A stretch of DNA of 64,000 nucleotides from Thamnaconus septentrionalis (Eukaryota; Chordata; Actinopteri; Tetraodontiformes; Monacanthidae), in NCBI GenBank assembly GCA_009823395.1, contig CM020517.1, forward strand, positions 16,058,501-16,122,500, written 5' to 3'. A program made the position numbers and the translations under genes. Positions 1 to 13,783 of the stretch are shown piece by piece (positions within the stretch are counted from its first letter, which is position 1; every line of letters starts with the position of its first letter). A model generated the notes under the pieces. That model saw only the letters and a program-made list of their open reading frames with translations. It searched no databases and was not told the origin of the DNA.

Positions 1-3000
1 AAGAAAGAAGGTTTTCCTGGCTAAGGAAGACACGGCGAAGTGAAGTTCCGATCCAGCGCTGCTCAATGGGACGTGAAGCAGTCCCACTGAGCAGTTGCTG
101 AAGGCCCTTGGAGTTTCCAGTGTCCCCAAACCATGGCAAGCTCACTTAGTAGTCTGGGGGTTTTTTTTTTATATATATATCTACGTGCAATGAGTCACAT
201 TATAAAACTCATTATGAGTGTGATCTCCTTTTGAGGAGAACCCAGTGGAAGCCTTTGGAGTCAGTAAACGTATACCTGCCTCGAAATGCCACCCACACAG
301 CTTTCGGTGCCACTTTAAAGTGGCTTTGAACATGAGGACGCTCGGATGCATGCCACCCCTCCCCACTGCACCCCAACCCAACTCCCAATTTTTTTTATTT
401 TATTTTTCTTTCCCCCAAATATGATCTCCCATCCGGCGTAAACTCCGGGACTATTTTCAGACGCGCACACATAAGCCCTTTGGATGGGTAGCTATTCATT
501 TGGGGAGAAAAAAGGGGGCTATGGGGGCAATTAGAAATAGTTTGAGGTTCGTCGATGACATAAGACAAAGATTTCTATCTTTAGAGGAGTTGCGGCAGTC
601 GCATATTTCTGTACATTCACAAATTACAGGGCGAGCTTCGGCCCTCAACCCGCCGAATGCATTCCTTCCGAAAAGTGTCTGCTCGGATTTCAGCCGAGGG
701 TTTCTGCTGAGTGGAAATATGAGGTTCTGAATGGACGACTTCTGTGAAATCGAGTTTTATTCCTGCTGGATTAAATAAGATCTACTTTTGGGTCTCTGTT
801 TTTTTTTCTCTCTCTCTCTCTGAATGATGAATTCTGTGGTTGCTGTGGAACGCCCGGCTTGTTTACCCTCCTCTCTCTCCATCTCTCTTCATTTTTTTTC
901 CTTCTTAATTTTTCAAGGCCTCGCTCGCTATGAAATGGACTTTTTCTTCATGATATGACAAGAGAGTCTGTGATTTCTGAGCATGATGTAAGTCGCCAAA
1001 GCCATTTGTGCCGGTCCCTTCAAAGCCAAATCATATTCTAGCGTTGGAGTGTTTATATACACAAGTATATGGAGAAACTTTTAAACAACAGTGAGTGGGT
1101 ACAGACTGTTTGGGTTTTAGGCTCTCGCCGCTCTGATGGCTGATTCTCTCTCAAATTTTGATTACATAATGTGTCAGCACATCACAATTGGCGGCCATTT
1201 TTTGTCCATTTTGATGTTCAGACGAGAAAATAGGAAACACATTGGTTTATTTTGATCATATGATTTTATGCGCTATTTTTTGCTCCACTGGGGCTTGCTC
1301 TGTTAGTTTTAATGGTCAACGGAATGTGCTTGTTTATTCAAAGTCCGTTTTAGCTCTGAATGCTTTCTTTTATTTTATTTTATTTATAAATCTCACCTCA
1401 TCATGTGAGCCTGCCCAGACACTCATGAAAGTGTCATGACCCTCCTCCAGATCCTTTGACTAAATGCTCTCCGACAAATGATGGAGAGGACGCTGACATC
1501 CCCGAATGCAGCAGCTAGTTCGCATGTGAGCCGCGAGATGAGGAGCACGTTCACCTCATGCATCTTTAATATCAGACTGTATAAAAGGTGCAGAACAGAG
1601 CCAGGGGTTTATGAATCAATTGAGCAGCGTGTAATGGCTGCTGAGGGACGACTCCGAGCACGTCTCAATTTCTTGCTGCTGAATGTAAACGAAGTTCGGC
1701 GGAAGGAGCGTTCATTTTCACGTGCGCTCGGCCCGATTGTGCCTTGAATAAATCATGAGACGAGTTTGACAGTTGCGTAGCTTTCGTACGCCGGGGGTGT
1801 GAAGCGCAATCTCTCGAGGAGGATTCCTTCTTCGCCAATGACTTTGTTAATCTGGGAAGAATGCGCTGCATCTTTTTGCTCTGTCAGACTGTTTAACAGC
1901 TTTCCGAATCTGACTTCAGGTGAAATTAACACAAAGTGAGTGAGTCTGTAAATTGTGCATCCCTAATTCTAACATATATATATTTTTAAAGGGCATTAAT
2001 GACCCCCTGGTTGCTGCAAACCAGGTACTCGGCTCCAACTGAAAGGTATTGGCTTGTGTCAGTTTCTGACGACCTCGAGAAAAAATGTCACGGTTTCACA
2101 ATGATTACACCGCAAAAAATGAGTTGAAGTCTCTGTAAACAAGCAGAAGTATTTTGTTTTCCCCTGTGAGCGCAGCCTATTTTGTTCCTGAACAACATGT
2201 AGGATAGTTGTGCCGTTCAGTAAACTTCTCTGTGGATTTGCAATAATAAAAATGTGACGGTAAGCTGCGCAGGCCTGAGGGATTCCTGCTACTTAGTGAG
2301 AAGTAGCTCACGCTGCAGAAACAGTTTGATGGAAAATTTTGGTCGTTCTGAAACCTGATGACTTTTTAAAACCACATCATTGAAACCGTTAAGTGTCCCG
2401 TGACTACGTCCGACTAATGCTTCAGTGCTGAAAGAGGAATCATGTTATTGAACTATGTGGCACAAATGTCAAGGTTTAGGGAAACATCACTGTGAATTCT
2501 CTTTTAAGGTTGAACTCAACGGAACTTGACTCAGCTGACAGGTTTTTATCTTTTTCACTATGGCTGTATTTTTCCGGCAAGTGAGCATTTGTCACGCAAA
2601 CTAAAAAAATGACGACTGGCCACTGAACAACAGTACACGTTAAACAGTGTTACAATCTCGCTTCAGTGGGGTTTCGTTACTGCCCTCAGAATGTCATGCA
2701 ACTGAGTTTAGTTTTATGGTGCTGATTATTTATTTTTTGCTTTGCGGCACTTTTAACACGAATATAGAAATTCTGACCTCGAGGCCATGTCCAAACTTTT
2801 TCTTTCTTTAATGTAGGTAACATTTTATCACCATGTTGTGTGTGTTTGCACACAGGCGCATGCATGCGAAAGTGAGATACCCAGCCTCCCTTTTCAAAAA
2901 GAAAAAAACATTAAAAGAAAGGTGACAACAAGTCAAGGTGAACCCTGCGATGCCTTCACTACCTTTCGGGGGTTTGTGCCCGTGAAAGTCACCCCTGCAC

Positions 3001-3727
3001 TCCCCGTCCTCCGCCTATCTTTGTAGTTGCACTTCAGTGGCATGCCACCACACCCGCGGCGGGCGGATGGGAGGGGGTAGTGGTGGGGGGGAACTCCACG
3101 TAACCCCCCCCCAATGTCACCGTGGCTCCGCCCTCACATCATCTGTCGGGTACACTCACCCAACGATGACAGTCAGCAGACTGTGATGTGGTTTCCAGGC
3201 CTGTTTATTCTTTGGAAACCCACTAAAAGTTGCATTGGATGGTAAGCTCACCAAAAGGCCCCAGTGCTATTATAGGAGCGCTTGGGGTTGAGTTTTGATC
3301 TGATGGTGGGTTTGTAAATACGGCCCTGCCTTGCTTGCGGGCCACCGCTCTCGGCCTGCATTGTTTTCGTGTGACCTGAAGGAAGCTTTTTGATATTTGT
3401 GCTGATTTGTAACCTGGCACGATCCAGAAATGACACGACCTGCGTCTCCTGACTCATGACGGAGGACGACTAAGACTGCACCAGGCTGAAGCTCCCGAGT
3501 TGCACTCGGGTCTATTTTCTCCCTCTTTAGGCTGAGGGTACCGGTTTCATTCTTTTGCAGGATTGTTAGTCCCCGGTCGCGCTCAGTACGACTTTTAAAT
3601 CTAAATGAGTCCCATAAATACATCAACTCCCCCCATTATTCAGCTGCGGTTTTTAGTGCGAGCTGTAATCATTTCTCATCTTCCTTTGTCTCTGTCTGCC
3701 TATTTGTGTGTTGCAGCACACACCACT

Positions 3728-3754
3728 CACACACACACACACACACACACACTC
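3728..3754. repeat. (CA)n microsatellite
   Basis: Pure CA dinucleotides running into CTCTCT, in runx3 intron. Confidence 0.9.
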
Positions 3755-4378
3755 TCTCACACTCCACTCTAGAGGCACACACAGACGAATTGCGTTTCTT
3801 CTCTCTCAGTGAGAGCTTCTGATGCAAGGATGGCAATCTGTAATCTGTAGTAATTGCATGTTGCAGAAAAACATTTTTCCGCTGTGGTAATCGCTGCAAT
3901 ATGTGCAGTTGCGTTGCCAAAGTGACAGCACCCCCACACCCCTGACAGACACACACACATACACACACTAGCTGTCACACACAGCACATCGCGGCTCCCC
4001 TCCAGCTCTGCCGATCGCTTAAACTCTGCCGGCTGTCCCTCGGGCCAATGCGACAGCGACGCGCTCGCACACCATCGCACACCTGTAGCGCCTCCATCCC
4101 TGATTTCCTGCCAGCGGCAGTTGAACAGTCGCTCGAGTCTCACCACCAGCTGAAAAGCTCAACGATCAGGCGACAAAACCTTGACACCAGCAATGTCATC
4201 TCTCTCCCATCGCCCCCCCAACACACACCCACACACCCCCCACACACCCCAGACTCCAAGATGGCGGCCCATTCATTTCAATGAAGTTGCTCACCCAGTG
4301 CAGTCGCGGAAAAAGTTTTTGACTTTCTCAGTAGTGTCACTTCCCATTATGCCTCTGTACCTCACATGAAGTATTTGG

Positions 4379-4476
4379 CCAATCAGAACGATTCTGGAGA
4401 ACGTCACTCATAGACACGTCAGGATGCAGCCAATCAGAACGAGCTGAGACACAGGACGTACGACGTTGTGACGTCA
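4379..4476 (+). promoter_or_regulatory. Paired CCAAT boxes and CRE in runx3 intron
   Basis: Two identical 12-mers CCAATCAGAACG (4379-4390 and 4430-4441) lie 51 bp apart, five turns of the helix. A full palindromic CRE, TGACGTCA (4469-4476), lies 28 bp further. NF-Y plus CREB/ATF modules with this layout occur in promoters and enhancers. No adjacent gene is evident, so it could be an internal promoter, an enhancer or part of an unrecognised repeat. Confidence 0.4.
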
Positions 4477-5136
4477 TGCTGAGAATAAACTCATTCTGGT
4501 GGCTTTCTGACCTTTATCATTTTTTTAAACGACTAAAAGAACAGAACTGAAAAATCTACCTGATCTACAATCTACATGCTTTGAATCGCGTTTGGAAAAT
4601 GGGAAAAATGCTTTTTGGGCCCATCGGATTTTTTTTGCTGCAGTACCTCGAGTGGCCACTGGGAGAAATCAGCACGCTTGCATATTGCCAGTCCGGTTTC
4701 CAGTTCTTATAAAACATCCATGACCAACACAACCAGCTTCTGCTTTTTCATCAGCCGCCACCACTGCCGCTGCCTTCAACTTCTCGACGGCTGCTACGTG
4801 TGAGTACACAGAGAACAACCGAGTCCTTTGCCAACATCCGGCCGCCACATTAAACGCTGCAGCGACAGCTGCAGCCCGAGCTGCCGCCGCCGCCGCCACC
4901 ACCGCCACCGACAGCCGCTGCCGCCACCAGCCATCTGCCCCACTCTGCCGGACGACGGCGCAGGTTGATGAGGTCATCGCCCCTGCGAGGAGTATGTGTG
5001 TCAGAGGACGACAGAACGCCCGCGATAACAGTTCCTCTGCCTCCACGGGGGGGCGCCGCAAGTTATTTATTTTCCCCTAAATACGTCCACCTCATTGGGC
5101 TTTGATACGATGCACTTATAACCGTAACCGCGCACG

Positions 5137-5138
<2 letters not shown>

Positions 5139-5190
<52 letters not shown>
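5139..5190. repeat. (CA)n microsatellite
   Basis: About 25 uninterrupted CA units, preceded by CGCACGCACG. Confidence 0.92.
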
Positions 5191-5192
<2 letters not shown>

Positions 5193-5459
5193 CAGGCGCA
5201 CACCTCGTATGAGGACAAGTAATGCTCAGAGACATTTATAGATACACAGCACAGACACCAAGATTGCAACCAGACTGAGTGCAAACCTTTTTTTTCCTCC
5301 CTGGGCCCCGCTACACTGACTGCCGAAGCCGTCCCACCACGCGGCAGTTAAGACTTCTCTCTGCCGCTACAACGGAGCCCCCTGTGTCAGATCAAACGGC
5401 TCGCGCTGACGAAGAGAGGAGACAGATTGCAGGGCTGGAAGCCGTTCGCTCCCCGACAG

Positions 5460-5461
<2 letters not shown>

Positions 5462-5499
<38 letters not shown>
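5462..5499. repeat. (CA)n microsatellite
   Basis: About 18 CA units, 130 bp before the hAT-like MITE. Confidence 0.92.
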
Positions 5500-5500
<1 letters not shown>

Positions 5501-5628
5501 GTTTGACTGGCAACGCTGCCTGCGTCTGTGGCGGTCCCACACAAATATAGCGCCACCAGAGCGGGCGGGAGGAGGGGGGGTGGAGGGGGTCGGGGTGGAG
5601 GGGGTCGGGGAGTGGGGCTGCTAGGGGA

Positions 5629-6114
5629 TAGTGTTGTCGTACTGGAGATTGGTCTTGGTCTCCAGACCACTTTTTAAGGGTCTTGTCTCAGACTGGACGG
5701 ACTCGGGATATTTGATCAAGACCAGTCAAGACTCAGCCAACACCACAATGACAGATAATAACTGCAAAGAATCCATCTGCTGCCGTTTTAGGCTCTGTTT
5801 GTGACACCCATAGTGACACACCCCAATGCCTAGCTAATTTGTTTTTTAATTTTATGAGGTAAAGTTTGGTTCAAAATAATTGGCAAAGCAGCAAAATGTG
5901 AAAGGAAATTATTAAAAGATACCTTGCTGAAAAGAGATGATGCTGTTCGATTTAGAAGCAAACTTGTATTTAAAAAAAGATACTGTTCATTTTTCTCTGT
6001 TTTGTTGTTATTTTTCTTTGATATCTTTGAAGTCTTGGTCTTGTCTCGATCTCGATACTCTCTAGTCCTGAAAATGTCTTAGTCTTGGTTGGTGCGGTCT
6101 TGACTACAACACTA
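5629..6114. mobile_element. Non-autonomous hAT-like MITE with perfect 8-bp target duplication
   Basis: The element is 486 bp and begins TAGTGTTGT and ends ACAACACTA, a perfect 9-bp terminal inverted repeat. It is flanked on both sides by the identical octamer CTAGGGGA (5621-5628 and 6115-6122). The sub-terminal regions on both sides are rich in GTCTTGG/CCAAGAC-type words. There is no transposase frame, so it would have been mobilised in trans. An 8-bp duplication is the hAT hallmark. The intact duplication points to a fairly recent insertion in the runx3 intron. Confidence 0.8.
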
Positions 6115-9100
6115 CTAGGGGAGCCTGAGTCTGGCAGTTGAAAAAAATAAGTTGCAAGGCAAACCCCCCGCACCCCCGCTCCCCCCCCAGAGGCAGGAGT
6201 GTTCTCCTCAAAATGAAATTGCATGTGGGCCAGAATATTAGGAAGCGCGCATGCATGGCTTCCAGCGAGCAGCCGAGCCTGTAAACCACATTTTCACCAG
6301 GGGAACAATACCCCCTTTTGTACTCGCCAGTGTGGCCGTCCTCTGGAGGGGGAAAGAAGGCACGACGAGTCAGGAAAAGCGCAGGAGCGCCAGAGAGTGG
6401 GGCGTGAAGCAGGTGAAGCGTCACTTTTAGATCCCCAGAGTTAATTGATGGACGAGCGGGCAGGCGGGCGGACGCGATGGTCCTCCGCCTCAGTTGCGTG
6501 TGGGAGCTTTTGATGTGGTGGCGACTTGGAATGCACCTCGCTCGTTCCCCGGCGCAACAAAAGCCACATGTTTTAATTTTTATTTTTTTTCCTCCGCCTC
6601 GCTGGATCCTCGTTACTTAGAACTGGCGAACGAGGTATGTCGCACGAACGGCTCGTGTTCTAAGCAGAGAGAAAAACCCGAGTCTCTGCGAAAACCAGGC
6701 GGCGGTCCAGATGTATCGTTCCGCGCACTTATTTTCACGTGGTTTTCTGGAGGCAAACTCTCCCAAACACGTCGCAGCCGTGTGCGGAAAAAACCTGCGA
6801 GTTGGTGCCGCGTTCAGTAAATCAGTCCCAACCGTCGCTAACCGACTCTTTAAACGAGGGTCATTCCAGGTTCTGTCACCCGGCAAGCGCACTTCAAAGC
6901 ACATCCAAACACTTCGTTGGCGTTCGTTTCCCTTTTTTTCCCCAGAAGGTTTCCGCCTCTCCTGGCAGAGGCGAAACTAAAAATCTGACCAGATCCAGGC
7001 AGGAACAGCGGCGCTGCTTTTCCTCGTCAGCTGTCCGCGCCTCGGGCACGAGACTAGACGGCCCTTGGAAAATACTTGACTGTGCTTTTCATCACGAGGG
7101 AGCGAGGGAGCGGTGTCGGCGAAGGAGCTCAGGAGAGGCAGCTGGACGCGTCATGACGTCGAGCCCATCGCCAAGTTTGTCCTCGTTCATCCCAGCTGAT
7201 TTCACACCAAGTCAAAAAAGAAAACAAACAGTGAGTCTGTGCCGTGCGATGTCTGCGGCTGCCGCTCTGAGATGAAGCAGACCCTAATCGGAGGCTCAAA
7301 CTTGTTTTCGGTGGAGTTACTCCATTAAAATCAGCGCTTCAGCCAAACGCGGGGGCTCGGCTTAATTGGAGTCCGGGAAAAACCGACCGCAGGGAAACCC
7401 GCGTGTCTGAGGCCACTGAATGTTTCCTTCTCTCCGTCCGCGCTGCTAATCGGCAGCGGCGACGCCCGCGAACGGCTCGCAGCCGCGGCCACGTGGAGCC
7501 CGGCGATAATAAGGTTGGACTTTCTCCTCCTTTGACTCACAGGCTCCGACGTCGATCGAGGCTTTGCTGCGACTGCACACTAATCCCCTGATTGCTGTGT
7601 TTAGGCGCAGCGCGTCGCTGCCCCACGTCAAGGTGGCCGCAGTTTAACGACGCGCTAATGACACAACGATGACAAGGAGCGTTTGTAAAACCCAATCAGG
7701 AGCCTCGGAGGCCCGGTGTTGCCCCGTGATTAGGTTAATCAAACTCGAATACCGACGGCAATGACTGGCCCTGCTGTCTGCCTCTTATGTCATCAAGTTG
7801 ATTAAAGGGGAAAGGTTGTGTTCAAGGCTGAAGAGCCAGTCTAACGCAAATGTCCCTCTACTAACCAAGCATTGTCAGAACATGGAGGCCACCGTTCGAT
7901 TTGCCATTCTGTGGAAGATAACCTTTAGATCATCTTCTTCGGCGGAGAACCCTGAACTTACACCCTCCTACAAAACTCCAACACCTGGCTGTTAGTCGCC
8001 AAGTCACATTTTCACTGATCTGAAAGCATTGTCGGGGAGGTTGCCGCACCCTCTGCGATACCACACAACACTGATTTCCAGAAGTCTTCGATTCACTGCA
8101 CACTTTCTGAGAGGCGGTGAAAGCAAAAGAAGCAAAGGTTGGGTGACTGTCATTTCTAGAGCGTCCGTTGACAAATAACGCAATTCACCTGCCAGTGGCG
8201 TCGCCTCCTACCTCTTCTGCACAGCGTTTTCACATGCGGGAGAGAAAATGCATTGTGGCAAAAAAGGTGAGGAAGTTTCATGGGATTTTCTCTCACCAAA
8301 AATGTCACCTGACTGTTTTCATGTTTTCATATATGACGTGGGAATTTCAAATTCCTGTCAAGAAAGTGAAAACTGGGTTTTACTGTTCAAAACGCTGATG
8401 AAGTGAATTTCGTGCATAAAGTGGGACTCTGAGGAGAGGACAGTCAGAATGTGAATCGGCGACTCCTAGTGCAACGGTTGAAGAATTTCTCTTTTGGTCA
8501 TTGATGGCTTCATTGAACCTGAGACACTGAGATTCTTTACAACACGAAGAAAGCAGCCCGGACGATGTTTTTCACTTAAGTCCTTTGCCGTGTTGTCACT
8601 GTGCGGGTAATTCTGCTGGACTAGAGCTTCGGCCAAAGCATGTGTTAGCGCCGACCGGTTATTATGATGAGGTCAGGCGGCACTTAGAGTGGGAAAACGT
8701 CACGGTCATCATGTTGACATGCGCTGCTCCTCTCTGACTCAGCACGGGGGTGAGGGTGGAAAGAAAGAATCTCAGGCGGACAGTGGTGTGTGTCTGCGTC
8801 TGCATCTGTGTGTGTGTGTGTGTGTAAAGTGAAGTGAACCCTGGTACCTTCCAGCTCGTGACGGCGGCCGCTGCTCGAGCCGTGAGAACCGTCTGGGCGA
8901 CAGACGACGTGACCTCACGGCAGACAGACTTGTCGAGAAGAGATGCGGGAGCCACTTCTTTTTTACGAAATTCTGGGGAAATCCCTGGCACGGTGCATCC
9001 GAGCGAGCCAATAGGGAAGTGAGCCTGCCGAGCGAGACACTGACGTTTGCTTGATCTCGTTTCATGGGTCGCTCACTGAGTGCCTGACATAGAAGTAAGT

Positions 9101-9879
9101 ATATAATAAGATTTGATGGTCTTGATTTTCATTTTGTAGCAAAAACATTTTTCTGTGTGTGTGTGTGTGTTTGACCTCAGTCACTTCAGTTACAGTGTCC
9201 CATTACCAGAGCTTTTTTTAATATACATTTTTCTGGGGCTTTTTTTTTTTTTTTATTACATTTTCAGCCTGTCAGTTACAGCAGAGTACGACGCCTCCAG
9301 ACACGAAGCTACAAAGCGTGCCGGAGCGGTCGAGTACGCTGGCAGCGCACGAGCTTATATTTGCACAGCTTGACGCGAGGGTGAAATTGTAGAACGTCGG
9401 CTCCACTGAATCGATGGACGCCGGCGTTGCAGAAAAGGAAGAAAGCTGCTACTGTTATCGCCAAAGCGGACTCACGTCAACGTGTCTACAAAATACAAAA
9501 CTCATCTCATGTGAAATCGTCCAGCTCGCAGGTCCGCTCGTAACGCTGTAACGCGTGCGTGCTGCACTGCGATCGTGGCCTTGAGATAACATCCTGCCGT
9601 GGGCGGGGAAAAAAAAAGAGAACAACAATGAAAAAGATTTTGCAAGTGGCGTAGATCCTCATTAGGACAGTCTGCCAGTTTAGCCCAGCTGTTGATTTGT
9701 CCACCCCAGTGAACAGACTGGGGGGCGACCACTGCAAATTCCAGTGTTGAATTGCCTAACCTCCCATAAAGTGGAATCCCAGTTATGTCGAGACATGGAA
9801 GCCACCCCCAAAAAAACACGTTTTATTATGGCGCAAACAATTATGTGTATGTAAACAAGTTAAGTGAGAAAAGGGAAAA

Positions 9880-10440
9880 TAGAGAATCCGAAAACATTTC
9901 TCAGCCTGCAGCCTCGCGCGTCCTGTCATTATCTGCATTTTTTTTCTCCACCGTAATTAAGCTCCTTTTTTTTCTTTCTTTCTCCTTCATTGCTTATGGG
10001 AAGAGGGACGGGCCGTGCGGATGTTTTTCAGCTCGATTAAAGTCGCACATAATGATGCGCGGATATTCGCTCCTTTTTTTTTTATTGCCTTTTTATTCTG
10101 TCTTTGAAAAATATTTCTTTGCTTCCTTTGATGGTGACAGAATGAGTTCTTCCGGGCCTCAGATCTTTGTTAAACTTTCACACATGATAAAATAAAACCT
10201 TCTGTTCCTCCTGTGCTCCGCCTCATGAGAGGAAAGGAACAGGCACAGTCGCACAGACGCACACACGCATGCGCCCAGACGCATTCACACACACACACAC
10301 ACACACACGCAGGGTGCTGATACATCCCTGAACATGTGGAATCTCCATAAGTTTGAGTCATTTTATGTGCTGCCGACCAGATCTCGTGCCCAGCCATTAA
10401 AGTAATTTGCGGGTTCCAATGCAACTGTAATGTCAAAAAC
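9880..10440. promoter_or_regulatory. Candidate conserved non-coding block in intron
   Basis: Mostly unique, balanced sequence apart from a CA run at 10290-10309, with homeodomain-like ATTA words (GTCATTATCTGC, CATAATGATGCG, GCCATTAAAGTAATTTGC). The look is that of vertebrate developmental enhancers. This is judged from composition only. Confidence 0.2.
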
Positions 10441-11061
10441 AAAAGTGCACGGCGGTTCACATCATGCTTAATCACGGGCGTTGTTTTTTTTTCCTTCTTC
10501 TTCTTCTTCTTGTCCTTCCTTCATCACCTTCTCCACCTTCTACAGAAAGGATGTTGTTGTCAATATGTGCTAAACGAAACAGGGAGGGACCAAAACAACA
10601 CATGGACCACATGTGAGTCAAAGGCAGGTCACAACTCTCTAGTGGTGGCCTAAAAAAACAACCTCCACCTGCATCGCTGGCGATAACAACATGTGTGTCA
10701 GGCCTGTGAGTGAACTCGTCTCTCTGGACTTCCCGAGCCTGGGCCACTTTTCAGAAAGCTCTGAAGTCAAGCGCAGTGTTGAACCTCACTGGCTCCAAAC
10801 ACGGGGAAAGTCTTAACGAAGCACCGACATTGGCGGGAAGCTAAAATTGAGTATTTGTGCCGCATTTTACTCGGGTCCAAAGGACTTTTTAGATGGTCAA
10901 TCATGCTCCACTAGACCAGTATGAAAAACAAAGATCTGAAAATTAGTAGAACACCTAACCATTATGATCTCCATGTCTGAATTTAATGGAAAATGCAGAC
11001 CAACTCCATGTCCTAAATGCAGGTTAATATTGTTCATCTTATTATTTTTTATTATAGATAC

Positions 11062-11062
11062 T

Positions 11063-11107
<45 letters not shown>

Positions 11108-11108
11108 T
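11062..11108. repeat. (TC)n microsatellite
   Basis: TC dinucleotides with one TTTC interruption. Confidence 0.9.
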
Positions 11109-11441
11109 ACCCTCTCTCCCTCGCTCCGTCTTTTTGAAGTCCCAGCAGTACCGTGCAATTAGCTGTGGGTCTGCCCTGTGGTTTAGGGCGTAGCTTTCAA
11201 AAGAAGTTATGAAACAATTTCTCGAGAGGAGCTTTTCCTCAATACGGTCGTCCACCGCGCAGGACAAATGAGATCATCAGGAGGCTAATAAGACGGATGT
11301 GGATATAATCCTTTGACTCGGGTCTTATTTGAACTATTATCACCTTGTAAACAAAGTATAAAATGAGTCTGAGGAATAGAGAAGGCTCCATCTGTTAAAG
11401 ACATCATTTTTAAAAAGAAATATCAGATAAAAGTCTTTTCA

Positions 11442-11442
11442 T

Positions 11443-11509
<67 letters not shown>
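11442..11509. repeat. Compound (CA)n(TA)n microsatellite
   Basis: About nine CA units followed by about 23 AT units, ending ACACAT. Confidence 0.92.
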
Positions 11510-11510
<1 letters not shown>

Positions 11511-12929
11511 TAGTTGTCAGTATTACGCAAGCATTTTGAGGATGTGTGTGCTCTTATGGCAACGGGGACTGTGTTCCTGTTTTCGATTTCTGAGGCAGTG
11601 ACGATAGGATATTCCTCTTGCGTCACTTGAATCACATCTGGACGCTTCCTTCCTTCGAAACAAATATTTTCAGCCACCACGCTTTAAAAGTAATGCAGAA
11701 GTACAAGATGGATCGCTTACGTGTTTCAGTCAAAATCCGTCAGAGTTTTAAAGGTGTGTGGTTGTATTGGAATTGTAATCGATGCTGCTGCCATGTGAAA
11801 GTTGACCATAAACTACATTTCCCACAACGCTCAATTTTAGTCACAGTCACTAGATTCCAGTGTTTCCACATCAGTTGGATTTTTTCCCCAGATGGCAGTA
11901 AAGCAGAGTTAATGCAGTAACTTGTGTTTGGTGATGTTTGCCTTTATTGGCCTGAAACATTCCATCAGTGGATTAATGTAGATTTCTCAACCTGAAGAAT
12001 TGAAGGATTTCAATAAACTTTAAATTATTTCAAGAATTATGTGTACGCAAACTGAAACATATTGCTCAGAAAATCGGAGGGATATTTGTCTTTGTGGTGA
12101 AATTTTGGAATGCATCTAAAATGTACTTTAACATTTACAGGTGAAGTTAATTTGACATTCTCTAAGCTTTTTAAATAAACACGTCCAACTGTTCAATGCT
12201 TCACTACTTATTGGATAACACGCAATTAACAAGGGGACAAACCACAATAATCACAAACACAAGTGTCTGTATATTCTGGTTTCAGTTTGTATTTGACGGA
12301 CAGGCGTCTTCATCACGCTGTCCGCGTTGTGACACCATGTCAAAAGACCAAGTCAAAGAGGCAAAGGTCACATGACGGGTTATTGAGACATAACCACTCC
12401 TGTCAACTGCTTTTTCCCATACGTTGTACTGCACTGTCAAATACTTTCATGATATAATTTCACTGTAACACGACTTTAAATTTCACCTGAATTTCACCCA
12501 AAAGTCTAATATCCCAACTTTTCAGGAGTTGTGCCACTTTGTCAGAGACTTTTATTAATAATCGCCAAAAATAGACATATTACGTCTGTATAAGTGATAG
12601 AAATTCCACAGTTTTCCAGTTACAACCGGGTCTCTTGAGGGCAGCCATAACGCTGAATGCTGACCCTCAGTCAAAATGCGTTTGCTCAGCTACGGATCCT
12701 GTTAACGAGCTCCAAGATCTCAGGTATTACCACCACCACCACCACCTCCCAAACACAGAAACCCTTACAGAAAGAAAACATGAAAGTCCATATCATCAAA
12801 CGCGCCGTAAAGAATCCGCCCCCCTGCGGTCGCTCGCCGACCACCAGAAAATTGTATTTATGGCCGCACTTAGCGCGACTTAAACCTTGACCGGTGAACG
12901 GTGAGGCCTCTCTGCCGGAGCCGCGCGGC

Positions 12930-13200
12930 GCAACGAGGGCGTGGGCAGGTTTGGGATTAGCTGACCACATAATCAGCACGCCCACTGTGCATGCGCTACC
13001 TGGAAGCCATCTCACAGGCAACCCCTGAGAGTGTTCCCCATAAAGCCGTGTTGACAGACGGTAAAAACGGCGAGACGGACCCAAAAGTAAATAAGTACCT
13101 CCCAAATAGCGTTTACAGCCCTAATCAAGTCCAGAACATTCCTTCTATCCAACATGCCCTCGCAGTTTTATAAATAGATATTATACGCGGCTAAGCTGGA
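12930..13200. promoter_or_regulatory. Candidate conserved non-coding block with RUNX motif
   Basis: Unique sequence bounded by AT-rich DNA and a TC repeat. It contains ACCACA at 12964-12969 (RUNX type), TAATCAGCACG and a run of ordered AT/GC words. It has no repeat signature and no frame. The role is inferred. Confidence 0.22.
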
Positions 13201-13213
13201 CGCAGGGTTCCTG

Positions 13214-13222
<9 letters not shown>

Positions 13223-13247
<25 letters not shown>
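13223..13247. repeat. (TC)n microsatellite
   Basis: Pure TC run directly after a candidate conserved block. Confidence 0.85.
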
Positions 13248-13754
13248 GCCGTCATGAGTTTTCTATTATTTGCGTTTGACTGGAGATTATTGAAAGTCTA
13301 ATATCTGGTTACGCGTCCTCTGCCCCGGCCTCCCTGCTTCTGGCTTCACTTCGCTGGGCCTCACACTCGGCAGGGAATTTTCAACGGGCTTCATGTAAAC
13401 ATGTTAATTTGAAAAAGGAGGGGAAATCTTTCGCACACAACTTTCCTATTAATACGCGTGACAGCGGCGGGCCATGTGTTTTCGTCAATTTTACAACTTC
13501 TCTTTCATTTGGAGCTTCTGTGCGAAGCGACTTTTTTTTTTCCTTCCTTTTTATTTATCAGTGGCTTTTGTTTTGGCGTTCGATGGTAAACTCACGGCTG
13601 ACTCATTCACGTTTCGAGTTTCTCTTTGTCGCACGTGTCTGTCGGGCCACTCGCCGACCTTTTTAGGTCTCGTACAAGCGAGCGGGCCGCCACTCAGAGA
13701 TCCTTCCCAAAAAAATAACCCTCGCCGCGACTGCGATGAGGCATGGCGCGTTAC

Positions 13755-13783
13755 TCACACACACACACACACACACACACACA
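13755..13783. repeat. (CA)n microsatellite
   Basis: About 14 CA units. Confidence 0.88.
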
